A stretch of DNA of 64,000 nt. Origin: Ramlibacter tataouinensis. GTDB taxonomy: Bacteria > Pseudomonadota > Gammaproteobacteria > Burkholderiales > Burkholderiaceae_C. A program made the position numbers and the translations under genes. The stretch is from contig DIZF01000021.1 of the NCBI GenBank assembly GCA_002427815.1, positions 1-64,000 on the forward strand. The letters are read 5' to 3'. Shown here in pieces: positions 51,434 to 59,584 of the stretch (position 1 is its first letter; every line of letters starts with the position of its first letter). Under the pieces are notes generated by a model, which saw nothing but the letters and a program-made list of their open reading frames with translations, was not told the origin of the DNA and did no database searches.

Positions 51434-53302
51434 TCAAAGGCCGAAAGCCAGCGCCACCCGGTAGGTGAGCAGGGATGCGATGTAAGCCAGCGCGAACAGG
51501 TAGCCGGCCATCATGAGCGGGTAACGCCAGGAGTTGGTCTCGCGTTTGACCGCAGCCAGCGTCGAGATGCATTGCGGTGCGAACACATACCAGGCGAGCA
51601 GTGACAGCGCGGTGGCGACTGACCAGCTGGCACCCAGCATCGGCGCCAGTTGCTCGGCCACGTTGTTGCCCGCGGCGGACAGGGCGTAGACGGTTCCCAG
51701 CGCCCCGACCGCCACTTCACGGGCGGCGAGTCCCGGAATCAGCGCGATGCAGATCTGCCAGTTGAAACCGATCGGCCGGAACAGCGGTTCGAGTGCATGG
51801 CCGAGCATGCCGGCAAAGCTGTACTGGATCGCCGGTCCTGCGGCCCCGGCCGGCGGTGCCGGGAAGCTGGAGATGAACCACAGCACGATCATCAGCGCCA
51901 GGATGATGCTGCCCACGCGCTTGATGAAGATACGGGCGCGTTCCAGCAGGCCCTGGCCCAGGTTGCGAAGGTTGGGCATCCGGTAGGTCGGCAGCTCCAT
52001 CAGCAACGGCGCCGGCGAAGCGTTGCTGCGCAGTCGCTTGAAGCCCCACGCGACGCCCATGGCCGAAACGATTCCCGCCAGGTACAGCGAGAACAACACC
52101 ACGCCCTGCAGGTTGAAGAATCCCGCCACCTGGCGCTGCGGGATGAAGGCGCCGATCAGCAGCGCATACACCGGCAGCCGTGCCGAGCAGGTCATCAGCG
52201 GGGCGATCATGATGGTCACCAGCCGGTCGCGCCAGCTGCTGATGGTGCGGGTGGCCATCACACCGGGGATGGCGCAGGCGAAGCTCGACAGCAGCGGGAT
52301 AAAAGAGCGTCCCGAAAGCCCGACCGATCCCATCACCCGATCGAGCAGGAAGGCGGCGCGTGGCAGGTAGCCCGAATCCTCCAGAGCCAGGATGAACAGG
52401 AACAGGATCAGGATCTGCGGCAGGAACACCAGCACGCCCCCGGCGCCGGCGATGACGCCGTCCACCAGCAGGCTGCGCAGCATGCCTTCGGGCATGGCGC
52501 CCTGAAGCAGCGCGCCCAGCGCCTGCATTCCGGACTTGATCGCCTCCATCGGCCACTGTGCCCAGCTGAACACCGCCTGGAACATCAGGAACAGCAGCAC
52601 GGCCAGGATCGGCAGGCCCCAGATCGGGTGCAGCACGACAGCATCAATCGCATCGTCCAGGCGCGTGTCGACCTGGGGCTCGTGCACCGCGGCCCGCAGG
52701 ATGCGGCGCACCTCCTGCTGCGTCTGCACCACCTCCTCCAGCGTGGGCGCAATCCATTCGACGCGCTGGGGCTGCAAGGGCGGCACATGCGAATCGAGCT
52801 GGGCGACCAATGCCTTGGCGCCTTCGCTGCGCACGCCGATGGTTTCCACGACCGGCATGCCGAGCTCGCGCTCCAGCGCCGCGCGGTCGATGCGGATTCC
52901 GCGCCGTTGTGCCAGGTCGCTCATGTTGAGTGCCACCACGATCGGCACGCCGAGCTTGCGTGCTTCCAGCACCAGCCGCAGGTTGAGTTTGAGATTGCTC
53001 GCGTCCGTCACACAGACCAGCAGTTCGGGCATGCCGACGTCGGCGCGCATGCCGGTCACCACGTCGCGCGTGATCGCCTCATCGGCGCTCAGCGGGTTGA
53101 GGCTGTACGCGCCCGGCAAATCGAGAATCCGCACCTGCCGGCCGGACGGCGTGCGCATCAGGCCTTCCTTGCGCTCCACGGTCACACCGGCATAGTTGGC
53201 CACTTTCTGGCGGCTGCCGGTCAGCAGGTTGAACAGCGCTGTCTTGCCGCAGTTGGGATTGCCGAGCAGGGCAACGTTCAGGTCCAGGGGTAGCGTGTGC
53301 AT
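51434..53302 (-). CDS. feoB: Ferrous iron transporter FeoB
   Basis: GTP-driven Fe2+ permease of the inner membrane. The 622-residue protein has an N-terminal G domain (G1 GNPNCGKTALFNLLTG, G3 DLPGAYSL, G4 NMSD), a helical spacer (about 175-205) and a polytopic membrane domain with the two Gate motifs (SFIPLLSSFACAIPGVMATRTI and ARLPVYALLIGAF). It is shorter than the E. coli FeoB (about 770), as is usual in this group. It begins three bases after the feoA stop. Confidence 0.96.
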   Translation of the reverse strand: MHTLPLDLNVALLGNPNCGKTALFNLLTGSRQKVANYAGVTVERKEGLMRTPSGRQVRILDLPGAYSLNPLSADEAITRDVVTGMRADVGMPELLVCVTDASNLKLNLRLVLEARKLGVPIVVALNMSDLAQRRGIRIDRAALERELGMPVVETIGVRSEGAKALVAQLDSHVPPLQPQRVEWIAPTLEEVVQTQQEVRRILRAAVHEPQVDTRLDDAIDAVVLHPIWGLPILAVLLFLMFQAVFSWAQWPMEAIKSGMQALGALLQGAMPEGMLRSLLVDGVIAGAGGVLVFLPQILILFLFILALEDSGYLPRAAFLLDRVMGSVGLSGRSFIPLLSSFACAIPGVMATRTISSWRDRLVTIMIAPLMTCSARLPVYALLIGAFIPQRQVAGFFNLQGVVLFSLYLAGIVSAMGVAWGFKRLRSNASPAPLLMELPTYRMPNLRNLGQGLLERARIFIKRVGSIILALMIVLWFISSFPAPPAGAAGPAIQYSFAGMLGHALEPLFRPIGFNWQICIALIPGLAAREVAVGALGTVYALSAAGNNVAEQLAPMLGASWSVATALSLLAWYVFAPQCISTLAAVKRETNSWRYPLMMAGYLFALAYIASLLTYRVALAFGL

Positions 53303-53305
53303 GGG

Positions 53306-53569
53306 CTAGGGCCTGTCGATCTGGACAAACGCCGCTTCGAAACGGCGCAGGGCGAAGGTGGTGTGGCCCAACCGCACGGCGATGGGCTCGTTGCCGGGCT
53401 GGCCGCGGGCAATCACGCGCACCGGTTCGCCCGGCAGAAAACCGATTTCGATCAGTCGCAGCACCAGCTCCGGATCCTGGCCCGGTAGCGGGGCCAGGAC
53501 GCCCGCCACGGTGCCTGCGGTACCGGCGCGCAAACTGCTCAGGGGAACGGTTGCCATCTCACTCCTCAA
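53306..53569 (-). CDS. feoA: Ferrous iron transport protein FeoA
   Basis: Small SH3-like cytoplasmic partner of FeoB. 87 residues with the FeoA features VLRLIEIGFLPGEPVRVIA and a C-terminal beta strand set (IAVRLGHTTFALRR). The N terminus MRSEMATVPLSSLRAGT is somewhat longer than in E. coli. GAGGAG stands close to the ATG. First gene of feoA-feoB-DUF6587, downstream of a Fur-like box. Confidence 0.93.
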   Translation of the reverse strand: MRSEMATVPLSSLRAGTAGTVAGVLAPLPGQDPELVLRLIEIGFLPGEPVRVIARGQPGNEPIAVRLGHTTFALRRFEAAFVQIDRP

Positions 53570-53595
53570 ACGGGTCGCACTTGCGATCTAACGGG

Positions 53596-53615
53596 AATGA
53601 GAATAATTCTAAATT
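53596..53615 (-). promoter_or_regulatory. Fur-like box overlapping a feoA -10 element
   Basis: TGAGAAT-A-ATTCTAA (53598-53612) matches the 7-1-7 Fur pattern TGATAAT-N-ATTATCA at 11 of 14 arm positions. The minus-strand -10 TAGAAT (53606-53611) lies inside it, 27 bases upstream of the feoA ATG, so Fur with iron would block transcription. The -35 is weak. Confidence 0.7.
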
Positions 53616-53738
53616 AGATTGGCGAACATGACGCTGCTCAAATCCAGGCCACATTTCCGGGGTCAACCCACCTTGCGCACGCTTTCCAGGCTACCCATCC
53701 TTGACGGATGGCGCCGGACCCGACCCGGCGGGATGGGC

Positions 53739-54098
53739 CTAGATCACCGGGGTGTCCTTGCGGATGGTCTCGCGGTCGCGGTGCTGGTGGCGGTCGAGCT
53801 TGCCAAGGGTGTGCTCGAGCAGCTTGACCAGCTTCTGCGTCGCCCCGCGGAATGCCTCATCCTGGGTCTCGCCATGGTGGTTGACGGCCAGCGGATCGTG
53901 GCCGTGGAGCCGGGCTTCCAGCATGCAGCGCCGGTCCGCGGCGCCTTTCCTGCCGCTGTTCGCGTCGCTCAGTTGCACCTCGATGCGGGTGATCTCTTGC
54001 TTGAACCGGGCCAGCGACTCGTTCAGGAACTCATCGGCCCAGCGATCCAGGGTTTCCTTGTTCTCGATGCCGTTGCTGGTATTCACTTGCACTTGCAT
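53739..54098 (-). CDS. HPF/RaiA-like ribosome hibernation protein (S30AE family)
   Basis: 119 residues with the S30AE beta-alpha pattern: MQVQVNTSNGIENKETLDRWADEFL, RFKQEITRIEVQLSDANS, then RCMLEARLHGHDPLAV and DEAFRGATQKLVKLLEHTLGKL. Such proteins bind the 30S subunit and silence ribosomes during stress. Long insertions or a C-terminal dimerisation domain of long HPF are absent, so it is a short HPF/RaiA-like type with some divergence (the family's usual GAxFHAxA-like segment is altered). The ATG at 54098 fits the fold; the upstream open frame is antisense to the esterase gene. Confidence 0.75.
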   Translation of the reverse strand: MQVQVNTSNGIENKETLDRWADEFLNESLARFKQEITRIEVQLSDANSGRKGAADRRCMLEARLHGHDPLAVNHHGETQDEAFRGATQKLVKLLEHTLGKLDRHQHRDRETIRKDTPVI

Positions 54099-54260
54099 GG
54101 CTGGGAATCCTTTCGTTGCTGTCTTCAGTCTGGGGGCGCCGTGCCCACGGCTCTGTAGGAGAGGGCCTCCAAGATGGTGTCGGACGGATTGGGGTGCGCT
54201 GAGCAGCTCGCATGGCGTGGCATAGCCGGTATGCTGCGCCTTCTTCGGAGAAACACTGCA

Positions 54261-54932
54261 ATGGCTGAACTTGAAACCATCGACATCGAAACCGGGCCGC
54301 TCCCCGGTGCCACGATCATTGTGCTCCACGGCCTGGGTGCCGACGGCAACGATTTCGTGCCCTTTGCGCAGGAGCTGAACCTGGCCGAGGTGGGGCCTGT
54401 GCGTTTTGTCTTTCCCCACGCGCCGGTCATCCCCGTGACCATCAACAACGGTTACCGCATGCGAGCCTGGTACGACATCCTGGGAGCGGACCTGGTCAAG
54501 CGCGAGGACGAAGCCGGCCTGCGGCAGTCGATGGGGAGCATCGAAGCGCTGCTGGCGCGGGAAAGGGAGCGTGGCATCGCTGCCCACCGGACCGTGCTGG
54601 CCGGCTTCTCGCAAGGCTGTGCCATGGCCCTGCTGGCCGGCGTGCGCCACCCGCAGCGGCTGGCCGGCATCGCAGGCATGTCGGGGTATTTGCCCTTGGC
54701 CGCGAGCACGGCGAGCGAACGCAGCGACGCCAACGCCCTCACGCCGATCTTCATGGGCCACGGACAGCAGGACGCCGTGGTGGACATGGAGCGCGGCAAC
54801 GCATCGCGGGAGATACTGGGCGCGCTGGGCTATCCCGTCGAATGGCACGACTACCCGATGGGCCACTCGGTGTGCACCGAAGAGATCGCGGACCTCAACC
54901 GCTGGCTGCTCGGGGTGCTGGCCAAACCCTAG
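54261..54932 (+). CDS. Carboxylesterase/phospholipase of the alpha/beta-hydrolase fold
   Basis: 223 residues. It matches the EstB-type carboxylesterase/thioesterase-like family: IIVLHGLGADGNDF oxyanion segment, YDILGAD, nucleophile GFSQGCAMALL (GxSxG), aspartate in PIFMGHGQQDAVVD and histidine in YPMGHSVCTEEI. The catalytic triad is complete. Substrate is a short acyl ester; the true one is unknown. The ATG at 54261 follows GGAG. It stands alone between divergent genes. Confidence 0.9.
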   Translation: MAELETIDIETGPLPGATIIVLHGLGADGNDFVPFAQELNLAEVGPVRFVFPHAPVIPVTINNGYRMRAWYDILGADLVKREDEAGLRQSMGSIEALLARERERGIAAHRTVLAGFSQGCAMALLAGVRHPQRLAGIAGMSGYLPLAASTASERSDANALTPIFMGHGQQDAVVDMERGNASREILGALGYPVEWHDYPMGHSVCTEEIADLNRWLLGVLAKP

Positions 54933-54944
54933 CCGGCAGCGCGG

Positions 54945-55415
54945 CTAGGTTTCGCCGCCGAACCGCTTGATCAGGTTGGCGATGTACTTGTCGACCAGTT
55001 TCTCGAATTCACTCTCGACCACGGGGGCCACCACCATCTTCATCAGCCCGGGCAGGGGCAGGGTGATCTCGCCGTCGATCTTGAGTTCGATGGCGGTGGA
55101 ATCCTGGTTGTCCTTGATCTTCCACTGGCCGCCGACCAGGGCGTTGCCGATACCCGGCACCGGGGTCCAGACCACAGTGCCCTTGGACTTGCTGCTGACG
55201 TACTTGCTGGCATAAACGGTCTGGATGTTCACCTGGGCCGTGCCCACTTTCTCCATTTCCCACTTGTACACGCCGTCTCCCAGGTCGGTGAGATTGTCGA
55301 CCTTGGGGAAGTGGGAGACCGATGCGGGCACGTCCGACAGCAGCTCGAAGACATCCGCCGCCTTGGCTTTGACCTGGAACTCATAGCCCAGGTCGATGTT
55401 GACAGTGACGGCCAT
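54945..55415 (-). CDS. SRPBCC/CoxG-like START-domain protein
   Basis: 156 residues forming one SRPBCC ligand-binding fold: YEFQVKAKAADVFELLSDVPASVSHFPKVDNLTDLG, GVYKWEMEKVG, and the C-terminal long helix FEKLVDKYIANLIKRFG. Such proteins bind hydrophobic ligands or act as polyketide-cyclase-like factors; role unknown here. GAGGAGG precedes the ATG at 55415. It ends 12 bases from the esterase stop and diverges from gshA. Confidence 0.82.
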   Translation of the reverse strand: MAVTVNIDLGYEFQVKAKAADVFELLSDVPASVSHFPKVDNLTDLGDGVYKWEMEKVGTAQVNIQTVYASKYVSSKSKGTVVWTPVPGIGNALVGGQWKIKDNQDSTAIELKIDGEITLPLPGLMKMVVAPVVESEFEKLVDKYIANLIKRFGGET

Positions 55416-55524
55416 GGTGCCTCCTCGTGGTTGCTCGACCGCGGCCATTCTGCCACCTTCGTTTTTCCCGCAGAATTCGTCTTTGCCCTGCCCCAATGCA
55501 CAAAATCCGCAGCCGTGCTAACTT

Positions 55525-55551
55525 CCACCTCCCACCTCCCACCTCCCACCA
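55525..55551. repeat. CCACCTC tandem repeat, G-quadruplex motif on the minus strand
   Basis: Four near-perfect copies of the 7-base unit CCACCTC lie between the SRPBCC gene and gshA. Read on the minus strand the region is GGTGGGAGGTGGGAGGTGGGAGGTGG, with three GGG runs and several GG runs that can fold as a G-quadruplex. The plus-strand unit also resembles the anti-Shine-Dalgarno sequence. Its role is unknown. Confidence 0.7.
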
Positions 55552-55576
55552 CCCTCAAGACCGCGGCTTCCCGAAA

Positions 55577-57130
55577 ATGAGCACCCTGCAGGCGCGCCTC
55601 GACACCCTTTCGCCTCAGCGCTTGAAGGGGATTCGCCGTGGCATCGAAAAGGAAAGCCTGCGCGCCACGGCCGAGGGCAGCCTGGCCATGACCCCGCATC
55701 CCCACGCCCTGGGTGCGGCGCTGACCCATCCGCACATCACCACCGATTACAGCGAAGCGCAGCTCGAGCTGATCACCGGTGTGCATGCGACCGCCGAGAG
55801 CTGCCTGGAGGAGTTGCTGCAGATCCACCAGTTCACCTACCGCGCGCTGGGCCAGGAGATGCTGTGGGTCTCCAGCATGCCGTGCCAGCTGCCCGCCGAC
55901 GAGAACATCCCGATCGGGCGCTACGGATCCTCGAACGTGGGGCGGGCCAAGAGCGTGTACCGCATGGGGCTGGCGCACCGGTATGGGCGCCGCATGCAGA
56001 CCATTTCGGGCATCCACTACAACTGGTCGATGCCCGAGCTGTCCAGCGAGCAGTATTTCGCGCTGATCCGCAATTTCCGCCGCCACGCCTTCCTGCTGCT
56101 CTACCTGTTCGGCGCCTCGCCCGCCGTGTGTTCGGGCTTCGTGGCGGGACGGCGGCACGAGCTGCAGCCGCTGGGCCAGGGCACGCTATACATGCCGCAC
56201 GGCACCTCCTTGCGCATGGGGCGGCTGGGATACCAGAGCGACGCGCAAGCCAGCCTGGCCGTCAGCTACAACGGGCTGGAGGGCTACGCCGCCTCGCTGC
56301 AGGAAGCACTCACCCGGCCCTATCCGGCGTATGAGGCGGTGGGCATCGTGAACCCCGGCGGCGAATACAACCAGCTGGCCACCAGCCTGCTGCAGATCGA
56401 GAACGAGTTCTACGGCACCATCCGCCCCAAGCGGGTCATCCGCCTGGGCGAGCGGCCGCTGCATGCGCTGCGCGAACGAGGCGTCGAATATGTCGAGGTG
56501 CGGCTGCTCGACCTGAATCCCTTCGTGCCGATCGGCATCACGGCGCAGACCCTGCGCTTCCTCGACATTTTCCTGTTGCATTGCCTGCTGTCCGACAGTC
56601 CGCCGGACACCCCCCATGAAATCGCCGCGCTGGGACGCAACCAGCACAAGACGGCTGCGTACGGGCGCGAGCCGGGGCTGGTGCTGGAGCGGGGCGCCAG
56701 CGAGGTCAAGCTCAGTGAATGGGGCGAGGAACTGCTGGCTTCGTTCGAGCCGATCGCGGCCGCGCTGGACGGCACGCACAAGACGACCGACTACATCGAT
56801 TCATTGCGCGGGACCCAGGCGTTGCTGCGGCACCCCGACCTGCTGCCTTCGGCGCGTGTGCTGGCCGTGATGGAACGGGATTTCGACAACTCCTTCACCG
56901 CTTTCGGCTGCGCGCAATCGCTGCAGGCCAGGGCCAAGGTGCTGGCTCTGCCGTTGAGTGCCGGGCAGCAGGCGAAGTTCGAAGCCCTCAGCCAGCAGTC
57001 GGTGCAGGACCAGAAAGCGATCGAGGTCGCCGACACGCTGCCGTTCGAGGCCTACCGGCAGCAATACGTTTCGCCGGAACGGCTGGAACTGTCCCAGGCG
57101 GCGATCTCACCGGCGCTCGCCGCCGTTTGA
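55577..57130 (+). CDS. gshA: Glutamate-cysteine ligase
   Basis: Makes gamma-glutamylcysteine, the first step of glutathione synthesis. The 517-residue protein is of the E. coli-like class 1 family (GCS 1): KGIRRGIEKESLRA, the TDYSEAQLELITG glutamate/metal loop, GRYGSSNVGRAKSVYRMGL, SGIHYNWSMPEL and PAVCSGF. Length matches the family (518 in E. coli). The ATG at 55577 yields MSTLQARLDTLSPQ; the longer frame is not conserved. It diverges from the SRPBCC gene. Confidence 0.95.
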   Translation: MSTLQARLDTLSPQRLKGIRRGIEKESLRATAEGSLAMTPHPHALGAALTHPHITTDYSEAQLELITGVHATAESCLEELLQIHQFTYRALGQEMLWVSSMPCQLPADENIPIGRYGSSNVGRAKSVYRMGLAHRYGRRMQTISGIHYNWSMPELSSEQYFALIRNFRRHAFLLLYLFGASPAVCSGFVAGRRHELQPLGQGTLYMPHGTSLRMGRLGYQSDAQASLAVSYNGLEGYAASLQEALTRPYPAYEAVGIVNPGGEYNQLATSLLQIENEFYGTIRPKRVIRLGERPLHALRERGVEYVEVRLLDLNPFVPIGITAQTLRFLDIFLLHCLLSDSPPDTPHEIAALGRNQHKTAAYGREPGLVLERGASEVKLSEWGEELLASFEPIAAALDGTHKTTDYIDSLRGTQALLRHPDLLPSARVLAVMERDFDNSFTAFGCAQSLQARAKVLALPLSAGQQAKFEALSQQSVQDQKAIEVADTLPFEAYRQQYVSPERLELSQAAISPALAAV

Positions 57131-57190
57131 TCGCGCCGGCAGCGCAGCGCATCCTGCGTCCGGCGCCCAGCGGGAAGAGGCCAAGCCGGG

Positions 57191-57467
57191 TACAATAACA
57201 ACTTCGATTGCGCAGGCATCGAACGCGCCCACAACAACACTCTTTCCCCCAAGGCGCGCCAGATCCCCACTGCGCACGCGTCTTCCCAGGGCATCCCAAA
57301 GCCCTTGCACCGGCCCCAGCAAGCCGGGCTTATCCCCAGAGACGCAGTCCCGGCCCTCCGCGCGAGGCCATGCCAGCGGGTTCGATATGTGACGGCTTGC
57401 CGATGAGGCGGGCTTCCCTACCGTTATCGCGGCCGCAGCGTTGCGTCCGCAGGACCCTTGAGAATCA
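57191..57467 (+). promoter_or_regulatory. TACAAT element and long leader before the infA pair
   Basis: TACAAT at 57191-57196 is the only good -10-like hexamer in the 337-base gap after gshA, with no clear -35. If used, the transcript would have a leader of about 270 bases before the gene at 57468. I see no stable riboswitch-like fold or small gene in it. Confidence 0.3.
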
Positions 57468-57722
57468 ATGAACGACAAAGACACCATCACCGTTGGCAAG
57501 TACAACATATCGCCGCTGATCCACATGCTCGAGAACGGCTGGTACGCCTGCTCGGTTTCGATCCGCACGGGATCGGGCAGCGGCACGCACGACCGCGTGC
57601 TGCGCCTGACGCGGCTGTTCCAGGACAAGCTGGCGGCGGTGCGTTACGCCACGGCCGAGGGCCTGCAGTGGATCGGCCACCGCAATCCCGCCGCCCAGGG
57701 CCCGACCCTGGCCGCCCTTTAA
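57468..57722 (+). CDS. Conserved small protein before infA, unknown
   Basis: 84 residues beginning MNDKDTITVGKYNISPLIHMLENGWYACSVSIRTG, with a basic middle (DRVLRLTRLF) and an amphipathic KLAAVRYATAEGLQWIGHRN end. There is no membrane segment, so it is probably cytoplasmic; the beta-rich start followed by a helix suggests a small compact fold. I recognise no named family. It is 21 bases upstream of infA on the same strand and likely forms an operon with it. Confidence 0.75.
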   Translation: MNDKDTITVGKYNISPLIHMLENGWYACSVSIRTGSGSGTHDRVLRLTRLFQDKLAAVRYATAEGLQWIGHRNPAAQGPTLAAL

Positions 57723-57743
57723 TCGCCGCACAGGAGAGACACC

Positions 57744-57995
57744 ATGGCCAAGGAAGAACTGATCGAGATGAAGGGGCACGTGGACGAAGTGCTGCCGGAC
57801 TCGCGCTTTCGCGTGACGCTGGAAAACGGGCACCAGGTCATCTGCTACACCGGCGGCAAGATGCGCAAGCACCACATCCGCATCATTGCCGGGGACAACG
57901 TGTCCCTGGAGATGTCGCCCTACGACCTGACCAAGGGCCGCATCACGTTCCGCCATATTGCCGGGCGCAGCGGTCCGCCGCCGGCTCGCCGCTGA
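57744..57995 (+). CDS. infA: Translation initiation factor IF-1
   Basis: 83-residue OB-fold protein that binds the ribosomal A site in initiation. [32 protein letters not shown], then [31 protein letters not shown] is the IF-1 signature. It lies outside any ribosomal protein cluster and has a slightly long basic end, so it is most likely the stand-alone second IF-1 copy common in betaproteobacteria. AGGAGAG precedes the ATG. Confidence 0.96.
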   Translation: MAKEELIEMKGHVDEVLPDSRFRVTLENGHQVICYTGGKMRKHHIRIIAGDNVSLEMSPYDLTKGRITFRHIAGRSGPPPARR

Positions 57996-58077
57996 ACCTC
58001 CGGCGCCGGGCCAGCGGGCATGCGCGCTGCCGCGCCCCATTTCGGCCTGTGCTGCGATTCGGGCTGGCGTCCTACAA

Positions 58078-58098
58078 GGCCCTGTCGGCGTCAGGGCC
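58078..58098 (+). terminator. GC-rich hairpin after infA
   Basis: GGCCCTG-TCGGCGT-CAGGGCC is a 7-bp perfect stem 83 bases after infA, without a T-run. Possibly a weak terminator. Confidence 0.35.
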
Positions 58099-58142
58099 AA
58101 AGTAACCGCTGAGTAATCTCATCCGCTTACCTGGAGCCCATC

Positions 58143-58673
58143 ATGAAGAACGCCCTCAACACCCGCCGCATCCTCGCACTGGCCATCGCTTCGCTTTTCA
58201 TGGCAGGGCCCGCCTTCGCCAAGGACAAGGATCACGAGGGCCAGGGCAACAGCAAGCATGCCCAGAAGCAAGAGGACAAGCAGGACAGGAAAGCGGCCAA
58301 GGAACAGGAAAAGCAGCAGAAGCAGGCCGCCAAGCGCGAGCGCGAAGACATCAAGATGGGTGCCTACTTCAACGACCAGCACCGCGCCTATGCCCGCCAG
58401 TACTACAGCCAGCACTACGGCGATGGACGCCGTTGCCCGCCCGGCCTGGCCAAGAAGAACAACGGCTGCATGCCCCCCGGCCAAGCCAGGAACTGGGCGG
58501 TCGGCCAGCCCATCCCGCGCGGCGTGACCGTGTATTCGGTGCCCCAGCCCGTGATCGTGCAACTGCCGCCGGCGCCCTACGGCTACCGTTATGCCCGCAT
58601 CGGCAACGACATCGTGCTGGTGCAGCGGCAGAACAACCTGATCGTCGACATCATCCAGGGCCTGCTGGGCTGA
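58143..58673 (+). CDS. CigR/RcnB-like exported protein
   Basis: 176 residues. Signal peptide (to AFAK), a highly charged repeat-like coiled stretch (about 28-75, Lys/Gln/Glu-rich), then the family core [29 protein letters not shown] and a C-terminal beta part ending [14 protein letters not shown]...VDIIQGLLG. This is the CigR/RcnB-type periplasmic or membrane-associated protein family; RcnB links to nickel/cobalt balance, CigR to virulence control. The role here is unknown. Single gene with its own spacer. Confidence 0.85.
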   Translation: MKNALNTRRILALAIASLFMAGPAFAKDKDHEGQGNSKHAQKQEDKQDRKAAKEQEKQQKQAAKREREDIKMGAYFNDQHRAYARQYYSQHYGDGRRCPPGLAKKNNGCMPPGQARNWAVGQPIPRGVTVYSVPQPVIVQLPPAPYGYRYARIGNDIVLVQRQNNLIVDIIQGLLG

Positions 58674-58714
58674 GCGATCAGCGCCGGTCCAGGGACCTTT
58701 CCTCGCTGCCGTCG

Positions 58715-59572
58715 CTAAGGCGGCAGCACCTTCCTGATTTCGCGGCGCCACACCTGCGCCAGCTTGGCCCATCCGGCCCGGTTGGGATGGATCTCGTTCA
58801 GCCAGTCGCCGCTCGCACCCTGCGAGCCGGGGGCGGCTGGCACCAGCGTCCCGATGGTGGGCACCCGGAAGATGTTGTCGCGATCCTGGGTCCAGCCTTC
58901 CACCGTCGCCTCGACGTCGATGAAGATTCGTTCCGTCACGTCTTCCCATAGCGCGGGCGGCGTCCCGTTCCTGGTATAGGCCTCGAACAGCCACGCTTTG
59001 CGGCCTGGAATGGCGGGCGCATTGCGTGCCGTCGGGATGTCGTAGCTGTTCAGGAAGATCGGGATGTCGTCATGCCGGCTGCCGCGCACGGTGTCATACA
59101 GCCTGGCGAAATTCGGATCGAGAAACTGCGTCACGAGGGTCCCCACCGCATCCGGCCGGAAGCAGTCGTCGGTGGTCAGGGCGGGCGCAGCCGGCGTGAC
59201 CCGGCGCAGGATTCCACAGCCGGGGTCAGGGTCGCGGGCGGCATCGATGAAGTCGTTGCCCCCCGCGCTGAACAGCAGCGCATCGAACTTCCAGGTCCAC
59301 GGCGTGTTGATCCATTGCGCGAACTCGTCGTTGAGGGTTTCGCTGATGCGGCGCATGGTGTCGCCGAACATCGACAGGTTGATCAAGAGTGCGCTCTCGC
59401 CGGCATCGTCGAACGCCTTGGCCAGCGCCAGGGGCAGTGACGCCTGGATGGCCGAGCTTCGGTCCATCCAGGAGTCGCCCTCGACCAGGAAGCGGTACTT
59501 GAACTGTTCCGGCGCGAGCCCCTGATCGAGCTCGATTTCGAAGTTCCTGCCGTAGATTGCCTTTGAAGCCAT
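58715..59572 (-). CDS. SGNH/GDSL-type hydrolase
   Basis: 285 residues. The SGNH blocks are visible: block I EGDSWMDRSS (GDS), a Gly block LINLSMFGDTMRR, block III SAGGNDFIDAA (GxND) and block V NEIHPNRAGWAKLA, where the histidine is catalytic. It likely cleaves an ester or acyl group; the substrate is unknown and no signal peptide is seen. It is 12 bases downstream of a second hydrolase gene on the same strand, so the two may act together. Confidence 0.82.
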   Translation of the reverse strand: MASKAIYGRNFEIELDQGLAPEQFKYRFLVEGDSWMDRSSAIQASLPLALAKAFDDAGESALLINLSMFGDTMRRISETLNDEFAQWINTPWTWKFDALLFSAGGNDFIDAARDPDPGCGILRRVTPAAPALTTDDCFRPDAVGTLVTQFLDPNFARLYDTVRGSRHDDIPIFLNSYDIPTARNAPAIPGRKAWLFEAYTRNGTPPALWEDVTERIFIDVEATVEGWTQDRDNIFRVPTIGTLVPAAPGSQGASGDWLNEIHPNRAGWAKLAQVWRREIRKVLPP

Positions 59573-59584
59573 GGTGCCTCCGCG

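Noticed and set aside
53695..53711. CCATCC-TTGAC-GGATGG near the end of the HPF-like gene, considered as a terminator
   Set aside because: Short stem and no T-run on the relevant strand.
57208..57471. Plus-strand frame in the gshA to infA spacer
   Set aside because: Arg/Pro-rich composition, no Shine-Dalgarno, no family features; it looks like random GC-rich coding potential.
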